NCBI GenBank assembly: GCA_030616535.1
Contig: JAUWXE010000040.1
Location: 1 to 8,920 of the forward strand
DNA from: Candidatus Aerophobota bacterium
GTDB lineage: Bacteria; Aerophobota; Aerophobia; Aerophobales; AE-B3A
Reading direction: 5' to 3'
Length of the DNA stretch: 8,920 nt
Below are positions 6,729 through 8,920 of the stretch, one piece after another. The notes under the pieces are model-generated. The model did no database searches. It saw only the letters and a program-made list of their open reading frames with translations, and was not told the DNA's origin. How positions within the stretch are numbered: position 1 is the first letter of the stretch; the number at the start of each line of letters is the position of its first letter. The translations under genes were made by a program, and so were the position numbers.

Positions 6729-6744
6729 TGTGAAAATGATTACA
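6729..6744 (+). promoter_or_regulatory. Possible CRP/FNR-family operator upstream of cooC
   Basis: TGTGA (6729-6733) and TTACA (6740-6744) are separated by six bases. This matches the CRP-family pattern TGTGA-N6-TCACA at nine of ten positions. Its centre is about 89 bases before the predicted cooC transcript start, near where activators of this family can act. CooA, the CO sensor that controls CODH genes in some bacteria, belongs to this family. No regulator gene lies in the window, and such a match can occur by chance in AT-rich DNA. Confidence 0.3.
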
Positions 6745-6803
6745 AGCTCGCAGTTTCAGGATCTATAAGGATTTTCAAGCGTGTTTAGCCCTTGACAAGC
6801 TCG
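6742..6803 (+). repeat. Direct repeat ACAAGCTCG, two copies
   Basis: The nine-base word occurs at 6742-6750 and again at 6795-6803, exactly 53 bases apart, about five helical turns. The second copy overlaps the -35 element of the cooC promoter and the first overlaps the end of the CRP-like site. They could be two operators bound by a looping or cooperative repressor. Two short copies are weak evidence. Confidence 0.35.
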
Positions 6804-6819
6804 GAAGGGATGATAAAAT
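6792..6819 (+). promoter_or_regulatory. Strong sigma-70-type promoter of cooC-cooS
   Basis: A perfect TTGACA (6792-6797) is followed after 16 bases by TAAAAT (6814-6819). The -10 matches consensus at five of six positions and carries an upstream TGA, making an extended -10. Transcription would start near 6826. The architecture is the same as the accD promoter: same -35, same 16-base spacer, same TG extension. The TTG that could open a longer cooC reading frame is the first three bases of this -35, which argues that it is not a start codon. Confidence 0.7.
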
Positions 6820-6835
6820 ATAAAGATTTTGCCTT

Positions 6836-6840
6836 AAGGA
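6836..6840 (+). promoter_or_regulatory. Ribosome binding site selecting the cooC start at 6849
   Basis: AAGGA lies eight bases before ATG 6849 and only two bases before the in-frame ATG at 6843. It falls downstream of the predicted transcription start near 6826, so it fits a start at 6849. Confidence 0.55.
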
Positions 6841-6848
6841 AAATGGGG

Positions 6849-7631
6849 ATGAAAATTGCTATAACCGGCAAGGGAGGAGTAGGGAAGACTACCCTGGCCG
6901 CTGGTTTGGCTAGTGAGTTTTCTCGTAAGGGTAAGAAAGTTTTTGCTATAGATGCTGACCCCGACGCCAACCTCGCTCTTACTCTGGGATTCCCTAATCC
7001 CTCCAGAATAAAGCCTTTAATTGAGCTAAAGGAACTAATAGAAGAAAGAACCCATGCTAAGGTTGGCAGGCTAAATCCTTATTTTAAACTAAATCCCAGG
7101 GTTGATGATATTCCTGAAAAGTACTTTGCCCATCACCAGGGGATACACTTGGCTGTTATGGGAACCGTGAGGGGAGGAGGATTTGGTTGTACCTGTCCAG
7201 AAAACGCTTTTTTAAAAGCGTTACTAAGCCATTTGATGCTCGAACGTAAAGAGGTGGTTATCCTGGATATGGAAGCAGGAATAGAGCATCTGGGAAGAGG
7301 AACAGCCAGGGGAGTGGATCAATTAATGGTAGTGGTAGAGCCGGGAAGGCGAAGTGTCCAGACAGCTTATCGGATTAAAGATCTGGCTAAAGATATAGGA
7401 ATAGAGAATATCGCGGCAGTAGGAAATAAAATCAGAACCGATTCTGACCGAGAGTTTCTCATTACCAGTATGCCAGACTTTCAGTTTTTAGGCTTCATTC
7501 CCTACGAGGAAAAAATTGTGGAGGCAGACCTGGCTAATGTTTCACTCTTTGATTTAAACAAAGATATTTTACCCGGGATAAAAAAAATTGCTGAGAAAAT
7601 GGAGGAGAAGATTGAATATGGACGAGGTTAA
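6849..7631 (+). CDS. cooC: CODH nickel-insertion ATPase CooC
   Basis: CooC is a MinD/ParA-type ATPase that helps insert nickel into the active-site cluster of CODH. From ATG 6849 it has 260 residues, close to the 263 of the Rhodospirillum protein. It begins MKIAITGKGGVGKTT, with the deviant Walker A loop at 7-15 including signature Lys8. Cys114-Thr-Cys116 (in GFGCTCPEN) is the CXC metal site at the dimer interface. ILDMEAGIEHLGRGT is the conserved Walker B region that sets CooC apart from cell-division MinD. A longer reading frame from TTG 6792 would begin on the -35 of the promoter and adds a tail unlike the family. The 3' end overlaps cooS by 14 bases and supplies its ribosome binding site, so the two are probably made together. 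AcsF, the maturation ATPase of acetyl-CoA synthase, is a close relative, but the adjacent CODH gene favours CooC. Confidence 0.95.
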   Translation: MKIAITGKGGVGKTTLAAGLASEFSRKGKKVFAIDADPDANLALTLGFPNPSRIKPLIELKELIEERTHAKVGRLNPYFKLNPRVDDIPEKYFAHHQGIHLAVMGTVRGGGFGCTCPENAFLKALLSHLMLERKEVVILDMEAGIEHLGRGTARGVDQLMVVVEPGRRSVQTAYRIKDLAKDIGIENIAAVGNKIRTDSDREFLITSMPDFQFLGFIPYEEKIVEADLANVSLFDLNKDILPGIKKIAEKMEEKIEYGRG

Positions 7632-8920
7632 AGAGCGCTCGGTAGATCCAGCCACTCAAAAATTGTTAAAGAGAGCAGAAAAACAAGATATTGTGACTGT
7701 TTGGGATAGATTTGAGGCAATGCGCCCTGGATGTAAGTTTGGTCAACTGGGTATCTGCTGTCGAATCTGCAATATGGGCCCTTGCCGTATCACCAAGAAG
7801 GCCGAACGAGGTGTCTGCGGCGCCAATGCTGATACTATTGTGGCTAGAAACCTAGCCAGAATGATTGTTGCTGGAGCTGCTGCTCATTCTGATCACGGCC
7901 GCGATGTTGCCCATGCCTTGCTTTTAGCCGCTCAGGGGAAGGCAAGTGCCTATAAAATTAAAGATGAGGAAAAACTAGCCGCTTTAGCTGCCGAATACGG
8001 GATAAAGGTGGAAGGAAGAAAAAAAGAAGAGATAGCCGAGGATCTGGCAAATAAGGCCTTGAGCGAATTCGGCCAGCAACACGGCGAGCTGAAAATGGCT
8101 CTCAGGGCACCAAAAAAGCGTGTTCAGCTATGGAGAAAACTGGGAATTCTACCCCGAGGTGTGGATAGAGAGATAGTGGAGATGATGCATCGCACTCACA
8201 TGGGTGTGGGGAATGACTATAGAAATATCCTTACCCATGGCCTGAGAGTTGCCCTCAGCGATGGCTGGGGAGGTTCTATGATAGCTACTGAACTTTCCGA
8301 TGTTCTCTTTGGGACCCCGGAGCCCCTTACGGCCAGATCAAATCTGGGAGTTCTGGCTGAAGATGAGGTCAATGTAGTAGTTCATGGGCACGAGCCTACT
8401 CTTTCTGAGGTAGTGGTGGAGGCGAGTCACGACCCTGAACTTCTTGACTTAATTAAGCAGAACGGAGCTAAGGGTATCAATATCGTAGGAATCTGCTGCA
8501 CCTCTAACGAGATTCTCATGCGACATGGCATCCCTGTAGCAGGAAACTTTCTCCAGCAGGAACTGGCTCTCGTTACCGGAGCAGTGGAAGTAATGATGGT
8601 AGATGTCCAGTGCCTGATGCCGGCCCTATCCAGCGTGGCTAGCTGTTTTCACACCAAACTCGTTACTACCTCGCCTAAATGTAAGTTCCCCGGAGTGACT
8701 CATATTGAATTTCAAGAAGAAAGAGCCTATGAGACGGCCAAAGAGATCCTTAAGCTGGCAGTCCAGAACTATAAAAATAGGAATAAAAACGGAGTGGAGA
8801 TACCTAAGGAAAACCAGGGTCTGGTAGCTGGATTTACCGCAGAAAGTGTATTCAATTTCCTGGGAGGAAGATATAGAGCCACTTATCGGCCTCTCAACGA
8901 TGCTATCATTCAGGGAAGAC
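7618..8920 (+). CDS. cooS: Carbon monoxide dehydrogenase catalytic subunit (3' end outside window)
   Basis: This is the Ni-Fe CODH that interconverts CO and CO2 using ferredoxin. 434 residues are visible of about 630; the frame is open to the window edge. Cys39 and Cys47 match the inter-subunit D-cluster, and Cys48, Cys51, Cys56 and Cys67 match the B-cluster (GICCRICNMGPC then GVCGA). The first five fall on the same residue numbers I recall for Carboxydothermus CooS-II. C-cluster ligands seen are His258 in HGHEP, the Cys293-Cys294 pair in GICCTSNE (Cys294 aligns with Cys295) and Cys332 in DVQCLMP. The last three expected C-cluster cysteines lie beyond the window. ATG 7618 has GGAGGAG ten bases upstream, inside cooC. 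Whether it is a monofunctional CooS or the AcsA of a CODH/acetyl-CoA synthase depends on the genes that follow. Confidence 0.96.
   Translation, partial: MDEVKERSVDPATQKLLKRAEKQDIVTVWDRFEAMRPGCKFGQLGICCRICNMGPCRITKKAERGVCGANADTIVARNLARMIVAGAAAHSDHGRDVAHALLLAAQGKASAYKIKDEEKLAALAAEYGIKVEGRKKEEIAEDLANKALSEFGQQHGELKMALRAPKKRVQLWRKLGILPRGVDREIVEMMHRTHMGVGNDYRNILTHGLRVALSDGWGGSMIATELSDVLFGTPEPLTARSNLGVLAEDEVNVVVHGHEPTLSEVVVEASHDPELLDLIKQNGAKGINIVGICCTSNEILMRHGIPVAGNFLQQELALVTGAVEVMMVDVQCLMPALSSVASCFHTKLVTTSPKCKFPGVTHIEFQEERAYETAKEILKLAVQNYKNRNKNGVEIPKENQGLVAGFTAESVFNFLGGRYRATYRPLNDAIIQGR

Noticed and set aside
7580..7620. A slippery-type A_AAA_AAA run in cooC (7580-7586) upstream of a GGAGGAG, as in programmed -1 frameshifting.
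   Set aside because: A -1 shift would not enter the cooS frame, which is +1 relative to cooC. The GGAGGAG is well placed as the cooS ribosome binding site, and cooC already has its family-typical length.

Overview
The window looks like a chromosomal segment of a strictly anaerobic bacterium with carbon monoxide dehydrogenase (CODH) and Rnf energy metabolism, that is, a Wood-Ljungdahl or acetogen-like lifestyle. Fatty-acid synthesis by AccD, the non-mevalonate isoprenoid enzyme IspG, Shine-Dalgarno-led starts and sigma-70-type promoters all point to Bacteria. Arginine is coded mostly by AGA/AGG and base composition is moderate. A clostridial relative or an uncultured anaerobic phylum would both fit; the sequence alone does not settle the lineage.

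Layout. Bases 1-257 hold no gene I can support. A glucosamine-6-phosphate isomerase/deaminase-like gene lies on the minus strand (258-1178). It is divergent from a plus-strand series that fills the rest of the window. The divergent spacer (1179-1410) carries a near-consensus promoter for accD. The plus-strand order is accD, a small two-cluster-type ferredoxin, a strong hairpin, ispG, pyrG, rnfA, rnfB, a weak terminator, a second near-consensus promoter, cooC, and cooS, which is cut by the window end.

How the genes fit together. CooC inserts nickel into the CODH CooS. CODH oxidises CO, or reduces CO2, with ferredoxin as the low-potential carrier. The Rnf complex couples ferredoxin oxidation to NAD+ reduction and ion pumping. 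A ferredoxin, two Rnf subunits and CODH with its maturase therefore sit within about 6.6 kb. IspG also needs low-potential electrons, which makes the ferredoxin next to it suggestive. AccD and PyrG are housekeeping enzymes for lipid and nucleotide synthesis. pyrG overlaps rnfA by four bases, so a housekeeping gene is coupled to an energy-conservation gene.

Three automatic start sites look too long. For accD (GTG 1396), ispG (GTG 2544) and cooC (TTG 6792), promoter, hairpin and ribosome-binding-site positions favour internal starts at 1411, 2589 and 6849. I see no mobile element, CRISPR array, tRNA or rRNA, and no clearly new multi-gene system. The most unusual points are the substituted catalytic positions of the isomerase-like protein, the separation of rnfAB from rnfCDGE, and candidate regulatory sites upstream of cooC.
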